Part shown: one piece after another, positions 10,853-22,688 of the stretch
Layout: every line of letters begins with the position of its first letter
Numbering within the stretch: position 1 is the first letter of the stretch
Source of the DNA: Eustoma russellianum
Lineage: Eukaryota > Streptophyta > Magnoliopsida > Gentianales > Gentianaceae
Direction of reading: 5' to 3'
Assembly: GCA_036186865.1 (NCBI GenBank)
Contig: AP025055.1
Coordinates: 27,793,177 to 27,857,176, forward strand
DNA length: 64,000 bases
Translations under genes and position numbers: made by a program
The notes under the pieces: generated by a model
Told to the model about the DNA's origin: nothing
The model's database searches: none
Seen by the model: the letters and a program-made list of their open reading frames with translations, nothing else

Positions 10853-11699
10853 TGTTGGAAAAATAGTGTATGAATATGGAACCCAAGTATAAACAATCAA
10901 GCCGAGACGTGACGGATTGTCACTGTCCTTAAAGCAATTTTGCTCCTACCAAAGAGCAAGGTAGTCTTCAAGCAAATGCTTCTTAGGATATAACGGCTAT
11001 CTTCCTTTCCTTTGCTCAGAAGAGGAAGATTGAACTTGCTTGTTAAAGGAAATGATAGAGAAGATAGTAGAAGGGAAGAGTGCTGAGAGTTTTTCCTTAG
11101 TTTTTGCAAGAATGAATTGTCTATATTTGAGATAGCAACTACTATATATAGACCTTGGGGTGTGTTAGAAAGCCTTTTTGAAACATGTCTCAGCCTCTTT
11201 TTAACCTCCAATAGTAGTTGTTTGCCGTTTATAGACGAAAGGAGATAAACCTTGGACCAAAGGATGCAATTCAAGCTGAACAGTTCTGTCCGTTGGCACA
11301 TCAATCGATCGATGTCACTTCGATCGATCGATGTGATCGATCGAAGTCGGACATAATGCTTCGGCCTTACATCGATCGATCGATGTCACATAGATCGATC
11401 GATGTGATCGATCTATGTTGGACCGAAAGCTTCTAGTATTGCAACACACCATATCGATCGATCGACGAATACATCAATCGATCGATGTTCCTTACATGGA
11501 TCGATCGAATTCCTCCAAAACACTTGACTTTATTCCAGCTTTCACTTGGTTCGATCTTGCCTAGACATGGATGGAGCCAAGTGACCTATTTCAAGTTTAA
11601 AGTGTTCATTACATCATTTCAAACTCCCAAAAAACAATGCATAAGCTTTATATAAGTTTGGAGCACTTCGAAAGAGTACTTTAATGTACTTTTCCAACA
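10853..11699 (-). repeat. 5' LTR of Copia-A
   Basis: 847 bp, partner of 4451-5310. It contains an ATCGATCGAT cluster at 11299-11510 and a minus-strand TATA-like TATATATAG at 11142-11150. The sequence inside it (10829-10852) lacks a TGGTATCAGAGC primer site. Confidence 0.93.
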
Positions 11700-11704
11700 G
11701 GAGC
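11700..11704. repeat. Target-site duplication of Copia-A, right copy (GGAGC)
   Basis: Matches 4446-4450 exactly. Confidence 0.9.
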
Positions 11705-11801
11705 CTGTGAGCTTTTCTGTATTTTTGTCCTTAGTTACGAGTGGCCGCCTTGTGCAGCTTGTGTAGATTTTTTATGTTATGAAATTTTAAATAAAGACCT
11801 A

Positions 11802-12451
11802 TGTTAGGATTTCTATACATAGAGTTGAATTTAGCTTTGTTTAGAAATAAGCTCAGCTGAGGTGTGCCGAGCTGGACTGAAGAAGGCAGACCTGGATGAA
11901 TGTGTGACGAGCTGAACTGAAGAAGGCGGATTTGGACGAAGGTGCACCGAGCTGAACTAGGCCGACCTAGACAAAGGTCAAAATGAAGCTAGGAAGTAAC
12001 GAAGTCAGTCAGCCGAACTGACCTGAACAAGAGAGATGGTCTAAGAAGATAAGGATGGAGGAATGACGAACTGAGCTAAAGAAGATCAGACATGATGAAG
12101 AAGACTAAGTAAAGAAGTGTTGAGCCGAGGTGACGAGGTGAAGCACAATCAAGACAGCAATGCAATCGGCCAAGCTGTTATATTTAGGCGTGCAAATATT
12201 GTAACTTAGAATAATTTCATTGTACATAGCAGAGCTGCATTAGTAACTAGCTGATACCACATCCATTGTAGTTTAAAGTAGGTTGATAGTGACCACTGTT
12301 CAAGTGGTAAAATAGCTGTTAGAAGTAGCTTTCCATCTCTATAAAAGAGAAACAACCTTGTAAATTATACTTTAACTTGAATGAATGGAAATTCTTTCAA
12401 TATCAGCACCAGATGCCGTATGTATGGTATTCATGCTTCAGAAAGGTAACA
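11802..12451 (+). repeat. Possible solo LTR with a 40-bp tandem repeat
   Basis: The segment starts TGTTAGGATTTC and can be closed at GGTAACA, giving short inverted ends TGTTA/TAACA. It has a good TATA box (CTATAAAAGAG, 12339-12349) followed by TTGTAAATT and AATGAATGGAAATTC, a layout typical of copia LTR R/U5. No 5-bp target duplication was found, so the boundaries and the solo-LTR call are tentative. Confidence 0.35.
11862..11976 (+). repeat. Three tandem copies of a 40-bp unit
   Basis: Units of 40, 40 and 35 bp start at 11862, 11902 and 11942. Each has the form GTGTG.CGAGCTG.ACTGAAG and ends near GGA.GAA. The third unit has a 5-bp deletion. Confidence 0.8.
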
Positions 12452-13128
12452 TGCTTGGCATTTGTTCCACAAACTGATGACCTTAGTGGTGAAGAAACAC
12501 TTCTCCTCTATCTTTACACTCATGCAAGTTAACTATGATACAATACTTTAACGTAAAACATATGATATAGAAGGAACATAGATCTATTGATTTCTAGAGG
12601 TGTTACAATGTCATTGGTGGTAACGCAGCCACGCGGTGAGCACGAAAAGAATTATTCTTTCGCCTTTTACTATACTCTGTTAATGGTCAAGTGCAGTAAA
12701 CACTTGTATCTATGTTAGTCAGAAACTTGTATTGATGGAGTGTAAGACCTGTATGCTTATTTTTGTTGTATGACCTGTATGTATTTCCGTTTGCATTGTA
12801 TTCAATAAGGAGTACTGGTACTTTGAAGGATTTGATGAAAGAGAAGTTTGTGTCAGACATGTACGACAGATCATGTTTTATCTTACTGTAATTTTAGTTG
12901 ATCTGAAAGCTTGTGTTTTTCTTGCTACTGTTTTTCATGTTTAAATTTTTTTAGTTCTGGCCAAGATCTTTAAACTTCATACTATATGTCTTCATCCTTA
13001 ATGTGCTGAAATTTTGCCTCTTGCTTTTGGATCAAGTTAATCTTTTACCTTCTGTCTATGTATGTGCTCTTTTAAATTGAATGTGTCAACCAAATATGAT
13101 TTTACAAGAGGTGGATATTCATTTGTAG

Positions 13129-13223
13129 GTGTGGTCAGTCCGTCTATTTATATCAGTAAAGATGATGACAATGACAGACTAGAGGATATAACTGACCATG
13201 TGGTGGATTCCCAAACCTCCAAC
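13129..13223 (+). pseudogene. Possible host exon cut by Copia-B
   Basis: After the acceptor-like ATTTGTAG at 13121-13128, an open stretch begins GVVSPSIYISKDDDNDRLED and continues for about 32 codons to the Copia-B LTR. No family is recognised. It could equally be chance; comparison with an empty site in a related genome would decide. Confidence 0.25.
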
Positions 13224-13626
13224 TATAGAATTTGATGAAGAAGTTGAGAAAACAAGCTTGAAACGCTTGGTTAAAATTTTATTCATGGTTCCATATCAAT
13301 ATATGCACAAACTTGCTATTCAAACAAGCCCGTCGACAACGGCTATATCGGAGTCCTATCCTAACGGCTCTTTCTTTTTCTATCCAAGTCTAAAATACCA
13401 ATCTGTTACAATGACTACTCAATATGTATACTATAATTACAATATACAATGGAAGAATAACAATTAACTAATTACAATAATTACAATGTTCCTATCAAGA
13501 ATTGTTTGTGTTAAGTATAAAGTTGTTCGACAAAATGTCAAAGCTTCTCGTTTCCTGCTGAACTTCAGTTTCTTCAAGTTGATTCATCCATTGATGTCTT
13601 TGACTCTTAATCCCTGAATTCCAACA
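13224..13626 (-). repeat. 3' LTR of Copia-B
   Basis: About 403 bp. On the minus strand it starts TGTTGGAATTCAGGG next to the polypurine tract. Its first 61 bp in plus orientation (13224-13284) match 61154-61214 with 4 differences, which identifies the other LTR stub. Confidence 0.8.
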
Positions 13627-13636
13627 CTCCTTTTCA
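13627..13636 (-). promoter_or_regulatory. Polypurine tract of Copia-B
   Basis: The minus strand reads TTGAAAAGGAG directly before the LTR start TGTTGGAATTC. Confidence 0.6.
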
Positions 13637-13639
13637 AGC

Positions 13640-15334
13640 TTAACCCGCATAAATATCAATGCAGTTAAGCTTGCTCATTAATGTTCTGAAAACACTTACT
13701 GATACTGGTTTGGTCAATAGGTCACCAACCTGTTCTTTTGTTGAGATGTATAATAGATTAATTGTTCCTTCCTCAATCCGTTCTCTAATGAAATGCTTGT
13801 CAATGTTGATATGCTTGGATCTGTCATGATGAATGGGATTCTCTGCCATATTAATGGCTGAATGATTATCACATAATATGTTGATAGGTAACGTAAATCT
13901 GAGTTCAAGGTCACCGATAACCTTCTTGATCCATAATCCTTCACAGACTCCTAGAGCAAGAGCCCTTAACTCCGCCTCTGCACTACTTCTTGAGACAATA
14001 GGCTGTTTTTTACTTCTCCAACTGACAAGATTACCCCAAACGTATGTTGTATAACATGTGGTTGATCTCATATCCTCTTTAGAGTTTTTCCAGTCTGCAT
14101 CTGTGTATATGGATATACTCCTGTCTTGGCTCTTCCTAAATATCAGCCCTTGTCCTGGAGAATTCTTCAAGTACCTACAAATTCTTAATACTCCTTGCAA
14201 ATTTTCATTAGTTGGGCTATGCATATATTGACTTACCCTGCCCACTGCAAAGGATATATCTGGTCTTGTATGTGATAAATATATTAACCTACCTACTAAT
14301 CTTTGATACTTAGTCTTATCTACTAGGGTCATATCCTATAAATCTCTAGGTTTATATCCTTGCTCCATTGGAGTACTTGCTGGTTTACATCCTAATAAGC
14401 CTGTTTCAGTCAACAGATCCAGCAAATATTTTATTTGGTTAATTATAAGTTGTTCTTTACTCCTAGCTATTTCCATTCCAAGAAAGTATCGTATCCTACC
14501 TGGGTCCTTCATCTCAAACTGTTGAGACAAATTAGTCTTAATACTCTGAATACCTTTTAGGTCATTACCTGTTATTATTATATCATCCACATATACTATC
14601 AACACAACAACCAAATTAGGCTTACTGGTTCTTACAAACATAGTGTGATCACTATGACACTGATGTAAATTATATTGCTTTATTGTTTTAGAGAATTTTT
14701 GAAACCAAGCTCTAGGTGATTGTTTTAATCCATATAATGACTTATTTAGTCTACACATGACTGATTTATTCTGATCATTGAAGCCAGGAGGGACATCCAC
14801 GTAAATGGTTTCCTATAAATCCCCATTTAGAAATGCATTTTTCACATCTAGCTGGAATAGATCCCAATCCAGATTTAGAGCAATTGAAAGTAATACTCTT
14901 ATAGTGTTAAGTTTGGCCACAGGAGCAAATGTCTCTATATAATCTATTCCAAAGGCCTATGTGAAGCCCTTAGCCACTAACCATACCTTATGCTTATTTG
15001 TGGTTCCATCCGTATTATATTTAATTTTAAACACCCATCTACAACCTAGAGGTTTTATACCTCTGATATATGGTACTATCTCCCAAGTATTATTAAGTAG
15101 CAATGCATGCATTTCATCATTTACAGCCTTCTGCCAACAAGGAATTCGAAGTGCCTCCTGTATGTTGGTAGGAATATAGGTCTGATTTAAGGTTACTATA
15201 AATGCTCTAAATTTTGGATTTAGAGACTTATAAGATAGATATGATTCTGAATAAGATGCTTAGTAATCTCCCTTGTCTCTAAGAAATCATGTAGTGGGTA
15301 TTTGTTGCACTCTCTAACCCCCTTCCTTAATGTT
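13640..15334 (-). pseudogene. Copia-B reverse transcriptase and RNase H
   Basis: One frame runs through the whole region. The RT start is at about 15100 (NNTWEIVPYIRGIKPLGCRW), with FQLDVKNAFLNGDL, KSLYGLKQSPRAWFQKF and the active site IVYVDDIIITGND near 14580. RNase H follows with ISIYTDADWKNS, RSSAEAELRAL and LCDNHSAINMAENP, ending at the residues DIYAG. The frame is broken only by TAG codons, at 14336-14338, near 14814 and near 14957. Each stands where related elements have glutamine, so they look like CAG-to-TAG changes. The 5' side is cut by the long-LTR element at 15340. Confidence 0.9.
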
Positions 15335-15339
15335 ACGGG
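15335..15339. repeat. Imperfect target duplication of the long-LTR element, left (ACGGG)
   Basis: ACGGG here faces GTGGG at 24443-24447. They differ at two positions, both transitions, which is consistent with decay of an original 5-bp duplication. Confidence 0.5.
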
Positions 15340-16619
15340 TGTTGTAGCCCACGTTCAGGGAAAAAATAATAATAATAAAAATACATAATTTTTTTGTGTG
15401 TGCAACATTACATGTAAAAAAAATAAATAATAAAATTAATTACATTCATTTAACCCCCACTCACCCAATACCCCTTTATTTTTCCATAACCCCCATCCCA
15501 CTTATTATCCTATAACTCCCCTTTCCCATAACCTCCATTGCATTAACTAGGTGTATTCCCTCCCCACAAAGAAAATGTTCAGCACATTTGGAGGCAAGGA
15601 GAGAGAGCCGAGAGTGAGGAAAATAGGGAGGAAAAAGAGAGAAAAAAAAGAAGAAGAAGAGATTCTTGTTCAATCCAACCTCAATTCCAACTACAGTATA
15701 GTATAATTCAAGCAATGTAAGTACCCTCATGTGTCTTCTATGTATTTTCGAGATTGGCTTTATGTTTCATATACAAATTGGATCATATATTGGTATGTTT
15801 GATTGTTATACATGAATGTATATGAAAGTATAATTGTTGTGCAAATATATATAAATCCGTGTGTATATATAATCGGTTTTATATGTATAGATATGTCAAT
15901 ATATGTTTGGCCAATAGTTGTTGTATGTATATGTATAACGTGAAGCATGGATGTATAAATGTGTATTTCATTATTTATTTATATAAGCCATGTATAAATT
16001 ATATATGGATCGTGTGTGTATATAAATATGTATATATTTATATAATTACCGTGTGAGCATATATATATAAACATATATATAAGTATATTTATACAAATAT
16101 GTATACGGATAGGATACACTATTTTTTTGTGTATAAATATGAGTTTATATACATTATTTTCGTATAAAAATATAATTATGTTAAATTAAACTATTTTGTA
16201 TGAATTATAAGGATTTACATGTGTATTTTCGGATTTATTATATATAAAAATTGGAAAACCGTTTCTTTTCTTACAAATTATGTATTTATGTATGTAATTT
16301 CATATTTAATTATATGTAAACATAGAAAACTGTTTCTTTATACTAATCATGTGGATGTATAAATGTATTTTCGTATTAAATCACATATATATATTGAGAA
16401 ACTGTTTTATATCAAATATGTGGATTTTCATATGGAATCTTATTTATATAATTACAAACTGTTTTTATATGGAATATATATGGATTTATCTTCTTTTTGT
16501 AATAGTATATATGCATAATTATAAACTGTATATATATATATTTCTAAACTGTTTTATTTTCTAGAGTTACATACATTAATTAGTGTTTTTCTAAAATTTC
16601 ATATACACATATATATATA

Positions 16620-16650
<31 letters not shown>

Positions 16651-17216
16651 GTGTGTGTGTGTATATATATATGTATGTGTAGCTGTATATTCGGAATTAT
16701 ATATGCATTACTACTTTCTGTTTTCAAAATTATAAACTTATGTATATATACTGTTTTACATATTCAATATATATACATATAATTTTTTAAAAAAAAACCG
16801 TGTTTACTGTTTTGGAATAAAATATAAATAATATACTGTTTTAAAATATAGTTATATGTTTAAATGTAAACTGTTTTATTTTTGGAAATTTTACGTGTAT
16901 TTATTTACTTTTTTTAACAGATTTTTGGATATAAAAATATGTATACTGGTTTTGAGTATTTAATTATAGATAAATAATTATAAATTATATATATATTTGT
17001 GTTATTTTCGTATTTAAATATATTTATAATTATAAAAACTGTTTTAATAGAATTTTATATATCTTTATGTTATTTTCTTATATAAATATTTATACAATTA
17101 TAAAAACTTTTTTTTTGTAGAATTATGTATGTATATGTATTTTTCGTATTTAAGTGTATATATAATTAAATATGCTATTTTGAATTGAATTTGAATGCAT
17201 ATATGATGCTGTTATC

Positions 17217-17254
<38 letters not shown>

Positions 17255-19037
17255 AAGAAACTGTTTTTTAAAGAATTATAATTAAATGACATATTATTTT
17301 TGGATTTAGAATATATATATAAATATATATACCATTTTTGGTTAGAATTATATATGTATTTATATTATTTTTGGATTTAAAAACAAATATTAATATAAAC
17401 TATTTTTCGGATAGAATTATACATTTATTTATCTTATTTTCTGATTTAAAAATATGTATAATCATATAAACTATTGTTTTTATATATAATTATATATTTA
17501 TTCATATTATTTTTGAATTTAAAAATATATGTAATTATATAAGCTATTTTTGGATAAAACTATATATTTGCTTATGGTACTTTCAGATTTAAAAATATAT
17601 ATTATTGTATAAACATTTTTGGAATGAATTATATATATTTGTTTATATTTTTTTTAGTTAAGAACTTATATTAGCAAAGGAATTGCTTGGATCGAAAAGG
17701 TAGATATATACTTACTTATATTATAATAGTGGACAAACTATTTTGGCCGAAAAGATATAAATTATATATTTATTTATATTGTATTGGTGAATAAACTTAT
17801 TGGTCAGAATCATACATGTTATATATTTGTTTATTTCATTTGCATAATTAAAAATATATATGTTAGAGAATAAACTACTTTGACCGATTTTCATGTTGGA
17901 AATTGTGTTTGAAGTGAGTATAGTTTCGTGAATGTGTAAAAGTAGGTTTGGAAAATAATTGTTGATTGGGAGTATACATACACGTATATATGTACTTGTA
18001 TGGACGCGAGCATATATATGAGTATGGATACACCGGATTACGTATGATTATGCATTTGCATTCATGGCAAGAGCATTGCATTGGCCTACGGGACGTGTGG
18101 CCCTATGAGGCGTGTGGTCCTACGGGACGTGTGACCCTATGAGGCGTGTGGTCCTATGGGACGTGTGGCCCTATGAGACGTGTGGCCCGACGGGGCGTGT
18201 GGCCTGATGAGGCGTGTGGTAGGATCACCTCGAGGTTCATGCATTGCACGATAGAGAGACAGACATTCGTGTGTTGAGATTTCGTTGCGCGTGACACAAG
18301 CATGCATCATGACATCGCATCACTGTTGTGATGTGCTTCTATTTACTTACACGGTTATTCATGTTTATACATGTATTACATGTTATTTGATGTCATATAT
18401 GAAATTATTTGGAACGAGACGGGAACCTACTAGGTGATATTTGCTATCACTTTCACCCTTATTTGTCTCCAGGTGAGGAGAAGTATGATTATATTTGTTG
18501 ATGAGATTATGTTGATTTGACTTATATTGTTGTTTGACTGTGTAAGTTATTTATCTTAACTTTATTTGCAAACGAGGACCGATATGTTTTATTTAATTTA
18601 CTTTATTATGTCGTTACACCGTCCTCTCGTATATGATCCCATAGCAGGTACAGGTTGGTACTTACGGGCGACGCAAAGCGCTCATAAATTGTTGTTTCTA
18701 TTTTTCTTTGCACAGGATCTAGGTTATGATATGTTATTTATAGAAGATGATGCCGAGTGAGAACAATGGGATCTATAGTGGTAGATGTATTGACTTTTGG
18801 GATACATACATGGAGTTTGTATTATTATTTATTTCTGGTTTATAGTATTTTGTAACTTGATTTAGACTTTTCAGTGACCTTGTTCGGACCTGGTCAGCCT
18901 TAATATTACAGTTTGATATTTATGTCGGGAGAATTTTTATTGAAGTTTTAATTTTGTATCGACGCTTTGTAGTTCTCGTAGTAGACTACGGCGGGTGCAC
19001 TGTTCCCGATGCTAGGGCGCGGGAGCAGGGCGCCGCA
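15340..19037 (+). repeat. 5' LTR of the long-LTR element
   Basis: 3698 bp. It comprises an AT-rich tract with TA and TG microsatellites (16601-16680, 17217-17250), eight copies of a 17-bp GC-rich unit (18085-18220), and a terminal block ending GGGCGCCGCA. No coding frame is supported; the small ORFs in the AT-rich part are chance. Confidence 0.92.
18085..18220 (+). repeat. Eight tandem copies of a 17-bp unit
   Basis: The unit is CCTACGGGACGTGTGGC and close variants, exactly 17 bp, eight times. The other LTR has six copies at 23526-23627. Confidence 0.92.
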
Positions 19038-19039
19038 GG

Positions 19040-19056
19040 TGGTATCAGAGCATGGC
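19040..19056 (+). promoter_or_regulatory. tRNA-Met primer-binding site of the long-LTR element
   Basis: TGGTATCAGAGCATGGC begins 2 bp after the LTR end and is complementary to the 3' end of plant initiator tRNA-Met. Confidence 0.88.
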
Positions 19057-20770
19057 TCTAGATCCACGGCGGAAGCATAGATTTATCCCTGATCATAGAA
19101 TTAAGTGACAATCTGAATGTAGGTGATGATCTTGAACATAAGTGACGATCATAGACATAAGCAGTGATCTTACATAATAGGTGATGACCTTAGATTTAAG
19201 GAATGATCGGTTAAGTAGTGCACATACCTAAGGCAACGTTATGCCCATATCTTAAGAGCTTGATTTTTTATGGTCGTGTATGGGGTCTAAGATGTAATCA
19301 TAGTCACTAAGGTTGGTAATTTATCCGTCTATCTAGCGGTAATATAAATTCATCCTGGAGCTATAGTTTTACCTTAATCCGTTCCACTGACCCTAGAGAG
19401 ATTACCCTGGTATAGCAACCAAAAAAATGCACTAAGTTTAATCATTAATTAATTAACATAACCAACCATAGAGAAACTCATGAAATTCATAGATATAAGT
19501 TAAGGAAGCAAGGTTCACATATTAGCCCTTGTAGGGATAGTGACTGACAGTCCTAAAATGGCAATGACCATGGCTAGTGCACAAAATCAGTTATCGTTGG
19601 GAAAGTTTCAGGTGGACATTTATACATAGCAACAACAAGTTATTTGGGTAACCTTAGTATAAATAATTTTGATTTGGAGCTATTGTTGCGGTAAATGACT
19701 AAGTTTAGAATCAACATGTCGATGCAAATGAGGAGTTAGATTGGTCATAGCGTAAGTAAGCAGTCTTGATAAATTTTATTATCCGCAAGAGGTTTGGATG
19801 GCGGTTAAGATTAGATCATAGAATTATTAAGATAAGTTGATGATGCTAGTATCGTTAAGAAAAATGAGGTGAACATAGGGATGCGTAAGTATTATTGAAT
19901 CTAGTAGGTGTGAATTGAACTAGCGTAAGCATGAACAGCGGTGGTTGCTATTTATGTGGGATTTAATGGAGTTAAAATTAGCGGTTGAAATAATCGATTA
20001 AAGAGGTGCAGTAGGTCAGTGTGGCGTGTGGAAGTATGGTGCATTAGAATGTCCTAAAATGCTTAAGTTAATGACCATTTAACTTGAATCTTAGAAGATA
20101 GGATGAATGATGATTAACTATGACTAAATATTGAATCCTGCGATAAGTTGATGATGTTACTTTTGGAGATATTAATCTATAGAGACAAGAAAGTATGAAT
20201 ACATATGACGCATAGTGAAAATTTTCAAAGTTGAACTGTACTAGAATATACATGTTCTGAAAAGTACACGCTGTTTATGGATTTAGTTTCGTGTGTAGGA
20301 CGACTAAGATATGGTTGTAATACAACTAAGCACTGATTATAGAAGGTTGTTGTTAGCAGCAAATATGAGACTACATATATATTAACGATTGGATTGTGGA
20401 TTTGCTTAGCATGGCGACGGCACCCTTATGCATGATTTTAGAGTTATAGAAAGATTAAGTTATGATTTCAACAAGCAGATGACCATGAGTTTAGAAACTA
20501 CCTGGTAGGTATAGAGGAAGTGATTTTAGGAACTTAATCTCTGCGGTGAAGCATTAGTAGTAACGAGAAAAGAGGTGAAAGAGCTTGATCTGGATATTGC
20601 CGACCCCGCGGCCAATGTTAGCAGGTGAAAAGTGAAACATTAGCGGTTGGGAGGACTGATGTTGTCATTGAGGGTACCAGAATGGAAACAGAAGCTCGGA
20701 GAAGAGGTGCGGAAGAAGTATCTGTGTCTTTTCGATTAAGACATGCAAGTTTCGAGGACGAAACTTTTTG
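19057..20770 (+). other. Non-coding interior of the long-LTR element
   Basis: No frame of meaningful length on the plus strand and no gag or pol motif. Its first part has loosely repeated GTGATCTTGA/GTGATGATC-type words (19100-19200). Confidence 0.75.
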
Positions 20771-20784
20771 TAAGGGGGGAGGAA
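20771..20784 (+). promoter_or_regulatory. Polypurine tract of the long-LTR element
   Basis: TAAGGGGGGAGGAA sits directly before the right LTR start TGTTGTAG. Confidence 0.85.
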
Positions 20785-22626
20785 TGTTGTAGCCCACGTT
20801 CAGGAAAAAAATAATAATAAAAATACATAATTTTTGTGTGTGTGCAACGTTACATGTAAAAAAATAAATAATAAAATTAATTACACTCATTTAACCCCCA
20901 CTCACCCAATACCCCTTTATTTTTCCATAACCCCCATCCCACTTATTATCCTATAACTCCCCCTTCCCATAACCCCCATTGCATTAACTAGGTGTATTCC
21001 CTCCCCACAAAGAAAATGTTCAGCACATTTGGAGGAAAGGAGAGAGAGCCGGGAGTGAGGAAGAGAAAATAAGGAGGAAAAAGAGAGAAAGAAGAAGAAG
21101 AAGAAGAGATTCTTGTCCAATCCAACCTCAATTCCAACTACGGTATAGTATAATTCAAGCAATGTAAGTACCCTCCTGTGTCTTCTATGTATTTTCGAGA
21201 TTGACCTTATGTTTCATATACAAATTGGATCATATATTGGTATGCTTGATTTTTATACATGAATGTATATGAAAGTATAATTGTTGTGCAAATATATATG
21301 TAAATCCGTGTGTATATATAATAGGTTTTATATGTATTTTTGTGATATGTCAAAATATTTTTGGCCAATAGTTGTTGTATGTATATGTATAACGTGAAGC
21401 ATGGATGTATAAATGTGTATTTCATTATTTATTTATATAAGCCATGTATAAATTATATATGGATCGTGTGTGTATATAAATATGTATATATTTATATAAT
21501 TACCGTGTGAGCATATATATCTAAACATATATATAAGTATATTTATAAAAATATGTATACGGATAGGATACACTATTTTTTTGTGTATAAATATGAGTTT
21601 ATATACATTATTTTCGTATAAAAATATAATTATGTTAAATTAAACTATTTTGTATGAATTATAAGGATTTACATGTGTATTTTCGGATTTATTATATATA
21701 AAAATTGGAAAACCGTTTCTTTTCTTACAAATTATGTATTTATGTATGTAATTTTGTATTTAATTATATGTAAATATAGAAATTGTATCTTTATACTAAT
21801 CATGTGGATGTATAAATGTATTTTCGTATTAAATCATATATATATATATATTGAAAAACTGTTTTATATCAAATATGTGGATTTTCATATGGAATCTTAT
21901 TTATATAATTAAAAACTGTTTTTATATTGAATATATATGGATTTATCTTCTTTTTGTAATAGTATATATGTATAAATATAAACTGTTTATATATATTTTT
22001 AAACTGTTTTATTTTTTAGAGTTACATACATTAATTAGTGTTTTTCTAAAAGTTCATATACATACATATATATATATATATATGTATGTATGTGTAGCTG
22101 TATTTTCGGAATTATATATGCATTACTACTTTCTGTTTTCAAAATTATAAACTTATGTCTATATACTGTTTTACATATCCAATATATATACATATAATTT
22201 AAAAAAAACTGTTTTTACTATTTTGGAATAAAATATAAATAACATACTGTTTTAAAATATAGTTATATGTTTATAAGTAAACTGTTTTATTTTTGGAAAT
22301 TTTACGTGTATTTATTTACTGTTTTTTTTACAGATTTTTGGATATAAAAATATGTATACTGGTTTTGAGTATTTAATTATAGATAAATAATTATAAATTA
22401 TATATATATTTGTGTTATTTTCGTATTTAAATATATTTATAATTATAAAAATGTTTTAATAGAATTATATATATCTTTATGTTATTTTCTTATATAAATA
22501 TTTATACAATTATAAAAACTGTTTTTTGTAGAATTATGTATGTATATGTATTTTTCGTATTTAAGTGTATGTATAATTAAATATGCTATTTTGAATGAAT
22601 TTGAATGCATATATGATGCTGTTATC

Positions 22627-22688
<62 letters not shown>

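Larger units (their letters stand above)
4451..11699 (-). mobile_element. Copia-A: complete Ty1/copia retrotransposon, decayed
   Basis: Two LTRs (4451-5310 and 10853-11699) share the ends TGTTGGAAAA and TTTTCCAACA. They are flanked by the 5-bp target duplication GGAGC at 4446-4450 and 11700-11704. The internal order on the minus strand is gag, PR, IN, RT, RNase H, which is the copia order. A polypurine tract adjoins the left (3') LTR. The expected tRNA-Met primer site next to the right LTR is missing. An RTE LINE lies between IN and RT. Frameshifts and stops in every domain show it is inactive. Confidence 0.95.
11705..13223. other. Host or old-repeat sequence between Copia-A and Copia-B
   Basis: No long coding frame. 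It contains the LTR-like segment described next and, at its right end, an exon-like stretch cut by Copia-B. 12541-13120 is AT-rich, intron-like sequence in which I see no motif. Confidence 0.4.

Noticed and set aside
13224..13284. 61-bp match to 61154-61214 as a duplicated host exon
   Set aside because: At first it looked like coding sequence with conservative changes. Its position next to the polypurine-tract LTR on one side and the primer site on the other shows it is the Copia-B LTR end.
15859..17000. Short tyrosine/isoleucine-rich ORFs in the AT-rich LTR
   Set aside because: They arise from TA/TG microsatellite sequence and have no start context, family or conservation beyond LTR identity.
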